NCBI GenBank assembly: GCA_023439545.1
Contig: JAEXNT010000001.1
Span: 1 to 64,000 of the forward strand
Direction of reading: 5' to 3'
Origin: Bacillota bacterium
Lineage (GTDB): Bacteria; Bacillota; Clostridia; Acetivibrionales; DTU013
Length of the DNA: 64,000 bases
This document shows, one piece after another, positions 42,290 to 50,038 of the stretch. A program made the position numbers and the translations under genes. Each line of letters starts with the position of its first letter. The first letter of the stretch is position 1. The notes under the pieces are model-generated. The model worked only from the letters and a program-made list of their open reading frames with translations. It was not told the origin of the DNA and ran no database searches.

Positions 42290-43876
42290 ATGAAACTGAT
42301 GATAACAGAACTGAGGCTACCATTCGAGCATGACATGGCTGAACTGAAGAGCCTGGCAGCCCGGAAGCTTGGCTTAAGCGTAACTGATTTTAAGACTTTC
42401 AGAATAATTAAAGAGGCGACAGACGCCAGAAGAAAACCCGACATAAGCCGGGTTTATTCCATTTTGGCGGAAATTCCTGACAGCCGGGGTTTTAGAAAAA
42501 GCGATAATATACGAGTAGTGCAGGATGAACCGGAGGAACCTGTAACGCCCGGAAGTGTGAAGCTTTCGGGAAGGCCTGTTGTCGTGGGGAGCGGACCCGC
42601 GGGGGTTTTCGCAGCGCTAACCCTGGCAGGCGCAGGCTACAGGCCAATAGTACTTGAACGCGGAATGGCAGTGGAGGACAGGGCTGCGCTCGTCGAAAAT
42701 TACTGGAAGCACGGAGTATTAGACCCCGAATGCAACGTACAGTTCGGAGAGGGCGGAGCGGGCACTTTTTCAGACGGCAAGCTTACGACAAGGATAAACG
42801 ACCGCCGGTGCGACGGCGTTTTAAGGCAGTACTACGAAGCGGGCGCACCCGAGGACATATTGTACAAGGCAAAGCCGCATATCGGCTCGGACAGGCTCAG
42901 ACTGGTAGTGGCGAATATGAGGCGCAAGCTCATCGGGCTCGGAGGAGAGATAAGATTCGGCGCAAAGGTGACTTCTCTGACAATCCGTAGCGGACGAGTC
43001 ACCGGGGTCACTGTAAACGGAACCGAGGAGATAGAGGCCGGAGTCGTAGTGCTCGCTATAGGTCACAGCGCCAGGGACACCTTCTCCTCGCTCCTGCAGG
43101 GCGGTGTGACCATGGTGCGCAAACCTTTTTCGATAGGAGTCAGGATCGAGCATCCGCAGGAGATGATAAACCGATCCCAGTATGGCAGGCCTGACGCCGC
43201 TGCGATACTGGGGGCTGCCGACTACCAGCTGTTCTACAAGACCGGGGGAAGGACGGCTTATTCCTTCTGTATGTGCCCCGGCGGGGTGGTTGTGGCGTCG
43301 GCCTCAGAGCCCGGTACTATCGTAACGAACGGTATGAGCTACCTGGCAAGGGACAGGGAGAACGCAAACAGCGCTTTCGTGGTTTCCGTTGAGCCCGGGG
43401 ATTTCGATGGCAGCAATGTATTGGCCGGCGTCGAGTTCCAGCGCAGGTGGGAAAGAGAGGCTTATCTGGCGGGCGGCGGTATGGGAGCAGCCCCTGTACA
43501 GAGGCTCGGAGATTTTATAGAGGGCAGGGCATCAGCTTCCTTGGGAAGCGTAAAACCAAGCTATACCGGCAAGGTGGAATTGGCAGACCTGAATTCGTGT
43601 CTTCCGCGGTTTGTCACGGAGGCGATGAAAGAGGCTGTCCCGTATTTCGAGCGCAGGATGAGGGGCTTCTCGAACGGCGACGCAGTGCTTACCGGAGTTG
43701 AGACAAGAACCTCTTCTCCCGTCAGAATGACGAGGGGCGATTCACTCGAAGCGGTCGGCATCGCAGGTCTATACCCGGCAGGCGAGGGCGCAGGTTACGC
43801 AGGCGGCATTATCAGCGCCGCTGTAGACGGGATGCGAGCCGGGGAGCAGATCATCCGGATCTATGCGCAACCGTAG
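42290..43876 (+). CDS. FAD-dependent oxidoreductase (COG2509-type)
   Basis: The 528-residue flavoprotein has an N-terminal module of about 95 residues (LRLPFEHDMAELKSLAARKL...) followed by a Rossmann motif PVVVGSGPAGVFAALTLAGAG that binds FAD. The conserved NVQFGEGGAGTFSDGKL and a C-terminal AGEGAGYAGGI FAD-contact segment follow. This family of 'uncharacterised FAD-dependent dehydrogenases' is widespread in Firmicutes; the electron acceptor and substrate are unknown. ATG 42290 follows TAGGTG and matches the family N terminus. It lies between cdaR and glmM and is an insertion relative to the usual cda-glmM order. Confidence 0.85.
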   Translation: MKLMITELRLPFEHDMAELKSLAARKLGLSVTDFKTFRIIKEATDARRKPDISRVYSILAEIPDSRGFRKSDNIRVVQDEPEEPVTPGSVKLSGRPVVVGSGPAGVFAALTLAGAGYRPIVLERGMAVEDRAALVENYWKHGVLDPECNVQFGEGGAGTFSDGKLTTRINDRRCDGVLRQYYEAGAPEDILYKAKPHIGSDRLRLVVANMRRKLIGLGGEIRFGAKVTSLTIRSGRVTGVTVNGTEEIEAGVVVLAIGHSARDTFSSLLQGGVTMVRKPFSIGVRIEHPQEMINRSQYGRPDAAAILGAADYQLFYKTGGRTAYSFCMCPGGVVVASASEPGTIVTNGMSYLARDRENANSAFVVSVEPGDFDGSNVLAGVEFQRRWEREAYLAGGGMGAAPVQRLGDFIEGRASASLGSVKPSYTGKVELADLNSCLPRFVTEAMKEAVPYFERRMRGFSNGDAVLTGVETRTSSPVRMTRGDSLEAVGIAGLYPAGEGAGYAGGIISAAVDGMRAGEQIIRIYAQP

Positions 43877-43904
43877 GCCCTATTTGTTTAGCAGGAGTCA
43901 GTTC

Positions 43905-45302
43905 ATGAAAAAAATTAGTTTTCTGATCCCAGTCATATTACTTGCCGTACTCGCCGTAACAGCCCTTGTTACTGCCGGGTTGCGGCTGCATGCGGATACT
44001 GTATATGAATCCGATCCAGGCGCCGGGGCAGCGCAAGCTACAGGCCAAACCACAGGCCAAACCACAGGCCAAACCACAGCCCAAACCAATTTGCCAACTA
44101 CGGCACAGAATTTAACTAGTCATAACACCGACGCCGATACAGTCACTATAAACGGTATCATGGTAAACCGCAAAAAGCTGATAGACAATCTCGACAAGAC
44201 GACCGACGAAACAGTAAGTTACGTATACAACCAATCGCCGGATAACATAACGATAGGAGATGTTTATGAAGGCAGCTTTTCCGATACCGGAAATCCCGAA
44301 CTGCTAATTATCTTCAAGCTCCTCGGGATGCCTCACGCAGGCGGCCTGGATTGCTCGGTCGCAGCGCTGTATGATAAAAACACTCTGGAGCTGATTTCGC
44401 AAAAGACCTTCCCTTACGACGACTGCAGCTTTGCCGTACATAAGGATAATAAACTACAGGGCTATCTCCTCTTTGTCGGCTCGACAACGTACCAGGGGCG
44501 CAGCCAGTATATTTTGCAGCTGTTAAAACCCGGCAAGTCCTGGGGAAAGGTGTACTCCGCCGAACCTCCGGTAATCAGCGAGCTGATCGACGACGAAAAC
44601 AATATCAGATTCGAACTGAAGGACGACGGCAGTGTCTGGGTCTTCAAGCCCGTTTCCTTTGACGGGGAGTCGCAGCAATTCAATTGGCGGCATGTTTACA
44701 ACCTCGTTTGGAATAATGATACCTGTACTCTCGAAGAGGCAGTGCCGAAGACATACAGAGACGCCGGCGGCAATATGGACGTTGACGCCGTTTCCATTTC
44801 TCCCGACGGCAGATATGCAATTTCTGTCATGCCCGAAAGCTTCAGGGCGCTTGTTTACGATACGGGAAAAAACATACTGGCGGGAGAATTTGATATGTTG
44901 GCGCAGGAATATGGATTCCTTTGGTCAACCGACAATAAAAAGGTCTGTGTGACCAGGGCGGCCAGAGAATGGATCGAATGCAGTATTATAGACGCCGTAT
45001 CGCTGAAATCGGCCGATATAACCTCCGGGGAAGTGATCGACGCAATCAAGGACAGCGGTATAAAGCTTGGATACAAACTGAACGACAGCCGTCCCGATCC
45101 GTATATCGCCCCCATAGAATGGTCTCCCGACGGGCAAAAAATACTCATGTCCTACCAGTGGACGGATACCGGTTATAACAGGCAGAATGGGACCTTCGTA
45201 TATGATATTGCCTCCGGAACGATCTCGCGTATAACCGTAAACAAGGCGGACACAGAAGGCGGTAACCTGCCGGTTGCCAAGCCGAAGGATTTCAAGTGGT
45301 GA
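43905..45302 (+). CDS. Secreted or membrane-anchored protein with a Gln/Thr-rich linker and beta-propeller-like domain
   Basis: The 465-residue protein has an N-terminal hydrophobic segment (ISFLIPVILLAVLAVTALVTAG) acting as signal or anchor, then a low-complexity spacer built on repeats of GQTT. A beta-rich domain follows, with VSISPDGRYAISVM and IEWSPDGQKILMSY, blades like those of WD40/TolB-type propellers. No enzyme motif is seen. ATG 43905 is preceded by GCAGGAG; the frame upstream overlaps the previous gene. It probably binds something at the cell surface, but the ligand is unknown. Confidence 0.7.
   Translation: MKKISFLIPVILLAVLAVTALVTAGLRLHADTVYESDPGAGAAQATGQTTGQTTGQTTAQTNLPTTAQNLTSHNTDADTVTINGIMVNRKKLIDNLDKTTDETVSYVYNQSPDNITIGDVYEGSFSDTGNPELLIIFKLLGMPHAGGLDCSVAALYDKNTLELISQKTFPYDDCSFAVHKDNKLQGYLLFVGSTTYQGRSQYILQLLKPGKSWGKVYSAEPPVISELIDDENNIRFELKDDGSVWVFKPVSFDGESQQFNWRHVYNLVWNNDTCTLEEAVPKTYRDAGGNMDVDAVSISPDGRYAISVMPESFRALVYDTGKNILAGEFDMLAQEYGFLWSTDNKKVCVTRAAREWIECSIIDAVSLKSADITSGEVIDAIKDSGIKLGYKLNDSRPDPYIAPIEWSPDGQKILMSYQWTDTGYNRQNGTFVYDIASGTISRITVNKADTEGGNLPVAKPKDFKW
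44040..44087 (+). repeat. Four 12-bp in-frame tandem repeats (GQTT codons)
   Basis: The unit ACAGGCCAAACC occurs three times exactly and a fourth time with one change (ACAGCCCAAACC). The length is a multiple of three, so copy-number changes would lengthen or shorten the surface linker without frameshift. Confidence 0.95.
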
Positions 45303-45367
45303 ATCGCCGTTTTTAGTTAAAATAGTATTTCTCATTGATTGATACTGGTAATTTTTTACCAAAACTG

Positions 45368-45396
45368 TTGAGTAAGGTCAACCAAAAAGGTATAAT
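45368..45396 (+). promoter_or_regulatory. Sigma-A promoter of glmM
   Basis: TTGAGT (45368-45373) and TATAAT (45391-45396) are separated by 17 bases. The start would be near 45403, 83 bases before glmM. glmM can thus be transcribed apart from the cda genes. Confidence 0.75.
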
Positions 45397-45485
45397 TGTT
45401 ACTGGTGTGCTCAAACATGTGAGATCAGAAGCTTGGTGACAGAGTACATAAATAAGGCAGGAGCTTTAATTCAGGGGGATTATTG

Positions 45486-46835
45486 ATGGCAAGACTTTTC
45501 GGTACGGATGGGGTCAGAGGCGTCGCCAATTCCGAGCTTACGGCGCAGCTGGCATATAGATTGGGCCAGGCCGGCGCATACATACTGGCGGGTGAAACAA
45601 AACATACTCCCAAGATACTGGTCGGGATGGATACCAGGATTTCGGGCCACATGCTTGAGGCGGCTCTTGTGGCGGGGATATGCTCCGTCGGCGCTCAGGC
45701 GGTGTGCCTCGACGTAATACCGACTCCCGCGGTAGCCTTTTTGACAAGGCTGTATAAAGCGGATGCAGGCGTTATGATTTCCGCATCCCACAATCCATAT
45801 GAATTCAACGGAATAAAATTCTTCGATTCCAGGGGATACAAACTGCCCGACAGTATCGAGGACAGGATAGAAGAACTGATAAAAAACGGGCAGGACTCCA
45901 TTCCTCTGCCGACGGGCGAGAGGGTTGGCAGGAAAAGCAACGGGGAAAACGCTCTCAGGGATTATATCGATTTTCTCAAGGGAACGATTGATAGTGACCT
46001 GAAAGGGCTGAAAATAGCTATCGACTGTGCAAACGGGGCTTCTTGCAAGGCGGCGCCTGCGGTGTTTTCAGAGCTGGGAGCCGAGGTTTGCGTAATACAC
46101 AATTCTCCGGATGGAATAAATATAAACCACAATTGCGGTTCCACGCATATATCCTCGTTGAAGGAGCATGTCAAGGCCTGCGGCGCCGATATAGGGTTTG
46201 CTTTCGACGGGGATGCGGACAGGGTTTTGGCTGTGGATGAAAACGGTCAGCTTGTCGACGGCGATCAGGCCATGGCCATAATAGGCCTGGCTCTGAAGGA
46301 AAACGGACGCCTCGTAAACGATACCATAGTTGCGACGGTAATGAGCAATCTCGGCTTTGATATAATGGCCCAGAACAACGGCCTCAAACTGGTAAAGACG
46401 AAGGTTGGCGACCGCTATGTGCTTGAAGAGATGCTTGAAAAGGGCTATATCCTTGGCGGAGAACAATCCGGCCACGTAATATTCCTCAAGCATAATACGA
46501 CAGGCGACGGCCTTTTGACTGCGCTTCAATTGCTGGCTGTCCTGAAGGCGTCGGGTAAAAAGCTGTCGGAGCTGGCATCGGTTATGAAGGTGCTGCCCCA
46601 GGTATTGAAAAATGCGAGGGTCAGGAATGAAAACAAACACAGCTATATGGAAGATGAAGTAATTGCGAAGCTGTGCCGTGAGCTCGAGGATGAATTCCAC
46701 GGAGAGGGCAGGGTGCTCATCAGGCCGTCAGGCACAGAGCCGCTCGTGCGAGTCATGATCGAAGGCGGCGACAAGGAGTACATAACGAAGAGAGCCGCCG
46801 AATTAGCGGAGGTAATAGAAAAGAGGTTGGGCTGA
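45486..46835 (+). CDS. glmM: Phosphoglucosamine mutase
   Basis: Converts glucosamine-6-phosphate to glucosamine-1-phosphate for UDP-GlcNAc and peptidoglycan. The 449 residues match the family length. The N terminus is MARLFGTDGVRGVAN, the phosphoserine loop is ISASHNP with S101 as the phosphorylated residue, the metal loop FDGDADRVL and the sugar loop GGEQSGHVI, ending with a phosphate-binding RPSGTEPLVRVM. ATG 45486 is preferred to an overlapping TTG at 45483. In many Firmicutes glmM is directly behind cdaA-cdaR and GlmM can inhibit CdaA; here two genes intervene. Confidence 0.97.
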   Translation: MARLFGTDGVRGVANSELTAQLAYRLGQAGAYILAGETKHTPKILVGMDTRISGHMLEAALVAGICSVGAQAVCLDVIPTPAVAFLTRLYKADAGVMISASHNPYEFNGIKFFDSRGYKLPDSIEDRIEELIKNGQDSIPLPTGERVGRKSNGENALRDYIDFLKGTIDSDLKGLKIAIDCANGASCKAAPAVFSELGAEVCVIHNSPDGININHNCGSTHISSLKEHVKACGADIGFAFDGDADRVLAVDENGQLVDGDQAMAIIGLALKENGRLVNDTIVATVMSNLGFDIMAQNNGLKLVKTKVGDRYVLEEMLEKGYILGGEQSGHVIFLKHNTTGDGLLTALQLLAVLKASGKKLSELASVMKVLPQVLKNARVRNENKHSYMEDEVIAKLCRELEDEFHGEGRVLIRPSGTEPLVRVMIEGGDKEYITKRAAELAEVIEKRLG

Positions 46836-46867
46836 GGCTTGATTCTCATTTGATATAAGCATGATAC

Positions 46868-46890
46868 GAGGCAGGTCACCCTGCCTCTTT
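46868..46890 (+). terminator. Intrinsic terminator of glmM
   Basis: GAGGCAGG-TCAC-CCTGCCTC is a perfect 8-bp stem followed by TTTGCTTTAT. It sits between convergent genes. Confidence 0.85.
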
Positions 46891-46940
46891 GCTTTATAGT
46901 GCCTATATTTGCTTTATTCCGGCAGGCAATTCTCCCTCCG

Positions 46941-47600
46941 CTATCTCCTCGCGACAAGCTCGCCGTTGTTCTTCAGTATGTGGTTCTCAGGCACGCAGCC
47001 TCTCACAGGTGTGAGCGGGTACACGATGCTGTTCCTGCCGATGACCGTGCCGGGATTGAGCACGGAATTACAGCCGACCTCCGAATTGTCTCCCACCATG
47101 GCGCCGAATTTGCGCAGGCCTGTCTCGATGCAATCCTCGCCGGCCTTAACATTGACGCTCGTGCCGTTGGATTTCAGGTTGGAGCAGATGACGCCTGCGC
47201 CGAGGTGGGATTTGTAACCGAGGATCGAATCTCCGACGTAGTTGAAGTGCGGTACCTGGACCCTGTTAAAAAGCAGAGAGTTCTTCAGTTCGGTCGAATT
47301 GCCTATGGTAACTTCATTTCCGAGGATCACGTTTTCACGTATAAAGGCGCATTGCCGCAATTCGCAGTTGTAGCCTATGATAGAGGGGCCCTTTATCAAT
47401 ACTGTTTTTTCTATCGTCGTACCCTTTCCGACCCAGACGAATTCTTCAATCCTCTCAAAATCAGAGGGCAGCGTTTCTGCAAATTCCAGCAGGAAGGTCT
47501 TTATTTTCGGCAGCGCCTCCCAGGGGTACTGCAGGCCATCAAATATCGACCTTTCGTAGCATTCGTCAAGATTGTACAAGTTTTCTATAGTCAGATTCAT
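46941..47600 (-). CDS. Left-handed beta-helix acyl/nucleotidyl-transferase-like protein (GlmU C-terminal type)
   Basis: The 219-residue protein is made mostly of hexapeptide repeats (for example VLIKGPSIIGYNCELRQCAFIRENVILGNEVTIGNSTELKNSLL), the left-handed beta-helix typical of GlmU acetyltransferase domains. It matches the stand-alone 'UDP-N-acetylglucosamine pyrophosphorylase-related' proteins that lack the nucleotidyltransferase half. It may acetylate or bind a sugar phosphate. The inner ATG at 47600 has AGGAAA upstream on the minus strand and fits the fold start. It sits beside glmM and glmS, consistent with amino-sugar metabolism, but the reaction is unproven. Confidence 0.8.
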   Translation of the reverse strand: MNLTIENLYNLDECYERSIFDGLQYPWEALPKIKTFLLEFAETLPSDFERIEEFVWVGKGTTIEKTVLIKGPSIIGYNCELRQCAFIRENVILGNEVTIGNSTELKNSLLFNRVQVPHFNYVGDSILGYKSHLGAGVICSNLKSNGTSVNVKAGEDCIETGLRKFGAMVGDNSEVGCNSVLNPGTVIGRNSIVYPLTPVRGCVPENHILKNNGELVARR

Positions 47601-47722
47601 TTCAAATTTTCCTTTCGGCTTATTGCGTTTAAGGTTATTGTTCAGGGCTATGGCATTCATAACTTATAGCCACCGGCTTGCTATAGCTGTTCGTTATTAA
47701 GAATATAATATAACATTTCTTG

Positions 47723-48460
47723 CTATTCCGACAGCATTAATTCATTCAGCATTTTTTCCTTGTTGTTTATAAAGGCCTTCATGATCTGAAAATGCTCGGT
47801 TTCCTCATACTTGACCCTTTTGATGCAATCTGTGATCTCATAAATGTATGAATCGGGGTAAGCCATTATAATTGGGGAGTGCGTTGCTATTATGAACTGG
47901 GATTCCAGGTTTATCAAATCATGCATGCGCGCGACCAGCGACATCTGCCTCGACGGCGACAGCGCGGCCTCCGGCTCATCCAGGATGTACAGGCCCTTCC
48001 CGCGAAGCCTGTTTTGGAACAGTGCGAAAAAGGATTCCCCATGTGACTGCTCATGCAGAGAAACCCCGCCATATGCGTTTAAGATTGCGCCGGTACCGGC
48101 GTCCAGCTCTTCTATATTCGAAGCTACGTTATAAAAGCTTTCAGCCCTCAGAAAATAACCGTCGCGCGGCTTTTTACAGCCCTTTATTATTTTTATAGCC
48201 TGGTACAGGCTGGAATGGGATTCCGTCGTCGAAAAGTTGAAATTCCTCGATCCGCCTTCCGGGTTAAAGCCGTATGCAGTCGCAATGGCCTCAAGTATGG
48301 TGGATTTCCCTGTGCCGTTCTCGCCTACGAAATAGGTGACTTTAGGGTGCAGTTCGATTCCATCCAGTGACCTGACCGCGGACAGGCTGAATGGATATTT
48401 ACCTGAATCGGCAATTGCTTCTCTTTTCAAACCAATGCTTTTTATGTATTGCTCCGTCAT
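47723..48460 (-). CDS. AAA-type (SMC/RecF-like) ATPase
   Basis: The 245-residue ATPase has Walker A FVGENGTGKST, a compact signature region (SLHEQSHGESFFALF), Walker B GLYILDEPEAALSPSRQ and a switch ATHSPIIMAYP. It lacks long coiled coils, so it belongs to the small, predicted ABC/AAA class (COG3910-like) often annotated only as 'AAA family ATPase'. The start at 48460 has AGAGGG upstream; a second ATG seven codons further up (48481) is possible. The gene is divergent from the glmS ribozyme transcript. Function unknown; no obvious defence partner adjoins it. Confidence 0.8.
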   Translation of the reverse strand: MTEQYIKSIGLKREAIADSGKYPFSLSAVRSLDGIELHPKVTYFVGENGTGKSTILEAIATAYGFNPEGGSRNFNFSTTESHSSLYQAIKIIKGCKKPRDGYFLRAESFYNVASNIEELDAGTGAILNAYGGVSLHEQSHGESFFALFQNRLRGKGLYILDEPEAALSPSRQMSLVARMHDLINLESQFIIATHSPIIMAYPDSYIYEITDCIKRVKYEETEHFQIMKAFINNKEKMLNELMLSE

Positions 48461-48553
48461 AATCAAGCCCTCTTCCGACATCAGTATTTTATCATAATGC
48501 AGTGCTTTTTCACACCTGGAGAAAATATTTGGAAATTTTTAAACATTTTTAAA

Positions 48554-48583
48554 TTGACAATTTGCTTTATTTTTGAATATACT
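48554..48583 (+). promoter_or_regulatory. Sigma-A promoter of the ribozyme-HAD-glmS transcript
   Basis: TTGACA (48554-48559), 18-base spacer, TATACT (48578-48583). The start near 48591 lies about 60 bases ahead of the ribozyme cleavage site. Confidence 0.8.
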
Positions 48584-48651
48584 AAAAGTGTAGAATTTGA
48601 ATCAGGATTCATTACCCGGAAAGTGAGGGTTGCTTAAAGGGTAAAAGAAAA

Positions 48652-48878
48652 GCGCCAGGATGCGCCTGAATTGTGATGTGCAGTGAAATAGCTGCCGTTG
48701 CCGGAAAACCCGGTAAAATCATGAAATGGTGTGTCGACGAGGGGAAGGAGGTCACGGTTCCTGTATTCCGGGGGCTGTGAGTTATCGAAAGATTCGGCGG
48801 AAACCTTCCGGTTGGCTACGATCGCAGAGCTCTAACAAAAACTGCAGGTAACTGCAAAACAAATAGAGTTCACGTAGC
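48652..48878 (+). ncRNA. glmS ribozyme (glucosamine-6-phosphate-activated self-cleaving RNA)
   Basis: The 5' core is A|GCGCC, cleavage falling between A48651 and G48652. The conserved central core follows: GACGAGGGGAAGG (48747-48759 region) and GTTATCGAAAGATTCGGCGG at 48781-48800. The P2-like pair GGAAGG/CCTTCC is present, with an inserted arm TCACGG...CTGTGA. P3 is GCTACG (48815-48820) with CGTAGC (48873-48878), P4 GAGCTCTA with TAGAGTTC, and P4.1 TGCAG-GTAA-CTGCA with a GNRA loop. These fit the class seen in Thermoanaerobacter and Bacillus. GlcN6P binding triggers cleavage and mRNA decay, giving feedback on glmS. Confidence 0.93.
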
Positions 48879-49366
48879 AGTCCTGTTTATATCTAGTCAA
48901 ATTCTAAATTTTAAAAATTAATAATGGAAATGAACCCCCTGGACGAGTAGAAGCGCCATAGGCTTTTTAGTCGTGTGCGGGCATACCGGAGCTATTGGAG
49001 GATACCTGACGTGAGGCCCTGTTGGCAGTAGCGCATTGATTGCGCCGGACTCGCGGCTCCGTATTGTTAGCGTATGATTGGCTGCTCCATATCGGAGGCT
49101 GTCTATGTTGGCGGCATCGTTTGGCAGCTCAGTATCGATTTCGCAGGGCTGGCGGCTTTATATCGGCCGCCATTGATTGGCGGTGCCGAATGCATCAGTC
49201 CATGCCGAGCTTTTGCTTAATACAAATATTTGCGCTGCCTCTTTACCTGTGCGATACGGGTATTACCGGCATAACTATGTAATATCGCTGCCACGGGGCA
49301 CTAAGGCCGCACAGCGCCCGCGCTTACCCGGACCCGTTCAGATCCATTTCCGACGAAAGGTAAACC
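48879..49366 (+). other. 488-base untranslated stretch between ribozyme and HAD gene
   Basis: No convincing gene is present. An 80-codon open frame at 49040-49282 lacks a binding site and has Arg/Cys/Trp-rich composition unlike neighbours. GGCGGC...GCCGCC (49151-49171) forms a hairpin. Between about 49025 and 49190 degenerate units of roughly 30 bases recur (GATTG/GATTT followed by GGC-rich blocks). It would be a long 5' UTR of the HAD-glmS mRNA. Confidence 0.5.
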
Positions 49367-50038
49367 ATGAAAAGGAAAACGGTTATTTTTGACAATGACG
49401 GCGTGCTTTTCAGGACGGAAACCGTCGATATAACGGCAATCAACAAAGCCTTGGTATTGCACGGCTTTACGGAAAAAAGCCCGGAGTTCATTTTAGACTG
49501 CATCGGTATTACGATGAGAGAAATGTGCGACAGGTTCGGCATAACCGATCCCGATATAAAGGAAAGGTTCCTCGAGGATGCAGCACGTTTCGAACAGGGC
49601 GAAATAGCGCAAAACGGCCTTATGTACGAAGGAGCGCCGGAATTTATCAAGAGGCTTAAGAAAAAGGGGTATACGGTCTGCCTTTGCTCAAACGGGTCGT
49701 ATAGCTATGTAAATGGTATCATGGGCAAATTCGGGCTGTTGAAGGTGTTCGACGAGATATGGGCGCATAAGGAAGGCTATAGCAAAGCACAGGCTGTAGC
49801 GCGTCTGGCGGAGAAATACTCGGACGGATGTTTTGTAATGGTCGGAGACAGGAGCATCGACATCGACGCAGGCAGGGACAGCGGCGCGATCACGGTAGGT
49901 ACGTTATATGGCTTCGGCGGAAACGAACCGTACGCGGCGGATTACACTGCCGGCAGCATTGCCGGGCTGGAACGGGTTATTTACAGTATTTTTGAAAAGG
50001 AATTTGATGTGAAGGAGAGTCTGTTATGTGTGGAATAG
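49367..50038 (+). CDS. HAD-superfamily phosphatase (PGP/beta-phosphoglucomutase-like), co-regulated with glmS
   Basis: The 223-residue HAD enzyme has motif I FDNDGVLFRTE (D9, D11), a helical C1 cap, motif II LCSNGS, a Lys in SKAQAVARL and motif IV MVGDRSIDIDAG. It resembles the phosphoglycolate phosphatase subfamily (PGP/Gph), but the substrate is unknown. GAAAGG precedes ATG 49367. Its last 13 bases overlap the glmS start, so both are translated from one mRNA downstream of the glmS ribozyme. A role in amino-sugar phosphate handling is suggested by that shared control and is inference. Confidence 0.86.
   Translation: MKRKTVIFDNDGVLFRTETVDITAINKALVLHGFTEKSPEFILDCIGITMREMCDRFGITDPDIKERFLEDAARFEQGEIAQNGLMYEGAPEFIKRLKKKGYTVCLCSNGSYSYVNGIMGKFGLLKVFDEIWAHKEGYSKAQAVARLAEKYSDGCFVMVGDRSIDIDAGRDSGAITVGTLYGFGGNEPYAADYTAGSIAGLERVIYSIFEKEFDVKESLLCVE

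Noticed and set aside
47723..48460. Defence-system ATPase (OLD- or Gabija-like)
   Set aside because: The protein is a short ATPase only, with no TOPRIM or helicase partner beside it; the neighbours are amino-sugar genes.
48938..48972. GACGAG and AGCGCC strings after the ribozyme, suggesting a second glmS ribozyme
   Set aside because: They are in the wrong order and lack the P2 and P3 helices.
49040..49282. An 80-codon plus-strand frame in the HAD-glmS leader
   Set aside because: No ribosome binding site, Arg/Cys/Trp-rich translation and no resemblance to any family.
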